Positions 6,881 through 7,606 of a DNA stretch of 7,606 bases are shown one piece after another. The translations under genes were made by a program, and so were the position numbers. Source of the DNA: Flavobacterium sp. (GTDB lineage: Bacteria > Bacteroidota > Bacteroidia > Flavobacteriales > Flavobacteriaceae); NCBI GenBank assembly GCA_030150335.1, contig JASLGC010000209.1, positions 1-7,606 on the forward strand. Direction: 5' to 3'. Under the pieces are notes generated by a model. The model did not search any database. It was given only the letters and a program-made list of their open reading frames with translations, and was not told the DNA's origin. Numbering within the stretch: the first letter of the stretch is position 1; each line of letters starts with the position of its first letter.

Positions 6881-7448
6881 CTAATTTTGTAAATAATAGT
6901 TTGTCTATTACTTCAGGGAAGTGTTTATGTTCCAATACTTGGACAGCTTTTGCAACATCTTCAGGAGTAAATTCAGGAGAAACAGGAGTTGATGCTTGAA
7001 AGATAATTGCACCTTCGTCATAATTTTCGTTTACAAAGTGAATTGTAATACCTGTTTCAGGATCTTTATTCTCTACTACAGCTTCGTGTACAAAGTGACC
7101 ATACATACCTTTTCCACCATATTTAGGAAGAAGAGCAGGGTGTATATTAATCACTTTATTAGTGTACTCTTTAATAATAGATTCTGGGAACTTCCAAAGA
7201 AAGCCAGCTAATACAATTAAATCAGGTTGGAATTCTTGTAGTTTTTGGGAGATTATACCATCATTTAGCATAGATCTGTCAAAAATCATAAAAGGAACGT
7301 TTCTTTTTTCCGCTTTTTCTATTACCTTAGCCTTTTGGTTATTAACTAAAATAAGGTACTTATTTTCGATAGATTTATTCTCAAAGTAATTGATGATATT
7401 TTCTACGTTAGTACCTGAACCCGAGGCGAATAGTGCTATTTTTTTCAT
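6873..7448 (-). CDS. purN: Phosphoribosylglycinamide formyltransferase (GAR transformylase)
   Basis: This 191-residue cytoplasmic enzyme transfers a formyl group from 10-formyltetrahydrofolate to GAR, giving FGAR, the third step of de novo purine synthesis. The phosphate-binding loop FASGSGTN (7-14) sits at the N-terminus, and the folate/catalytic region NIHPALLPKYGGKGMYG (101-117) carries N101 and H103. The last catalytic Asp is D144 in NYDEGAIIF. These correspond to E. coli N106, H108 and D144. Length is slightly below the E. coli enzyme (212). The start is the ATG at 7448 (MKKIALFASG), which opens directly on the first Rossmann strand. An in-frame TTG at 7517 would add 23 hydrophobic residues with no counterpart in the family and is rejected. 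It is first in the purN-rnhA pair, overlapping rnhA by 8 bp. A consensus promoter is not evident upstream. Confidence 0.95.
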   Translation of the reverse strand: MKKIALFASGSGTNVENIINYFENKSIENKYLILVNNQKAKVIEKAEKRNVPFMIFDRSMLNDGIISQKLQEFQPDLIVLAGFLWKFPESIIKEYTNKVINIHPALLPKYGGKGMYGHFVHEAVVENKDPETGITIHFVNENYDEGAIIFQASTPVSPEFTPEDVAKAVQVLEHKHFPEVIDKLLFTKLDE

Positions 7449-7554
7449 GTTGTTGGTTGTCTTTAGAAATAATAAAGTGCTGGAATTGAGTACAAAAAAA
7501 AGAATAATAACTGACAATAAATAGAAAAATAGCGATAAGTATTAATAATTTTTA

Positions 7555-7562
7555 TAATTTCG
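7555..7562 (+). promoter_or_regulatory. Possible -7 element of a plus-strand promoter for a gene beyond the right edge
   Basis: TAATTTCG (7555-7562) matches TAnnTTTG at all but one position. It faces a gene outside the window, which by remembered Flavobacteriia gene order would be acpP. No TTG lies at the expected -33 distance, so the call is weak. The sequence after about 7568 would be the mRNA leader. Confidence 0.3.
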
Positions 7563-7606
7563 CACCGACAATTAACATGGAAAATCAGGTTTTAAAATAA
7601 AGTTTT

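Noticed and set aside
7466..7495. Possible minus-strand purN promoter: TTG at 7495-7493 and a TATTATTTC-like box near 7474-7466
   Set aside because: The -7 box fits TAnnTTTG poorly in both spacing and last base, so I did not list it as a feature.
7449..7517. N-terminal extension of purN from a TTG at 7517, hydrophobic and signal-like
   Set aside because: PurN is cytosolic and its first strand starts at the ATG at 7448; the extension is translated intergenic DNA and would start from a TTG.

Overview
The window reads as ordinary chromosomal housekeeping DNA from a low-GC member of the Bacteroidota, most likely a Flavobacteriaceae (Flavobacterium/Myroides-like). The reasons are the AT-rich composition, A-rich translation starts without Shine-Dalgarno sequences, two promoters that match the Bacteroidota consensus (TTG, 20-nt spacer, TAnnTTTG), and a 632-residue PurF-like protein of a form I associate with this phylum. 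The genus cannot be fixed by eye.

Left part, plus strand: the 3' half of an acyl-ACP desaturase gene is followed 24 nt later by an HD-domain phosphohydrolase of the YpgQ/YedJ type, closed by a strong terminator (about 1277-1303). After a 265-bp gap comes a single-gene unit for a sodium-coupled DASS/SLC13 anion transporter, with its own consensus promoter (1453-1486). A symmetric hairpin (2945-2982) ends it and also serves the convergent gene on the other side.

Right part, minus strand, in transcription order: purN overlaps rnhA by 8 bp, and a terminator follows (6367-6401). Then comes a roughly 410-bp stretch without genes. Next is a PfkB-family sugar/nucleoside kinase gene with a consensus promoter, a terminator-like hairpin, and a long PurF-like class-II amidotransferase/phosphoribosyltransferase gene. 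The last ~150 bp at the right edge are the divergent region upstream of purN. They carry a possible plus-strand promoter for a gene beyond the window; from remembered Flavobacteriia gene order this would be acpP-fabF-rnc.

Functionally, purN (third step of de novo purine synthesis) and the PurF-like gene (homologous to the first-step enzyme) point to purine/PRPP metabolism, with an uncharacterised PfkB kinase between them. The desaturase and the expected acpP would belong to fatty-acid metabolism. I see no mobile element, CRISPR array, tRNA, rRNA or phage gene. The best candidate for undescribed biology is the PfkB/PurF-like pair. The PurF-like protein keeps its catalytic cysteine and PRPP loop, but it has a changed oxyanion-hole segment, a non-basic flexible loop, a ~29-residue insertion and a long C-terminus. 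The kinase belongs to a recognisable subfamily whose substrate I cannot name.
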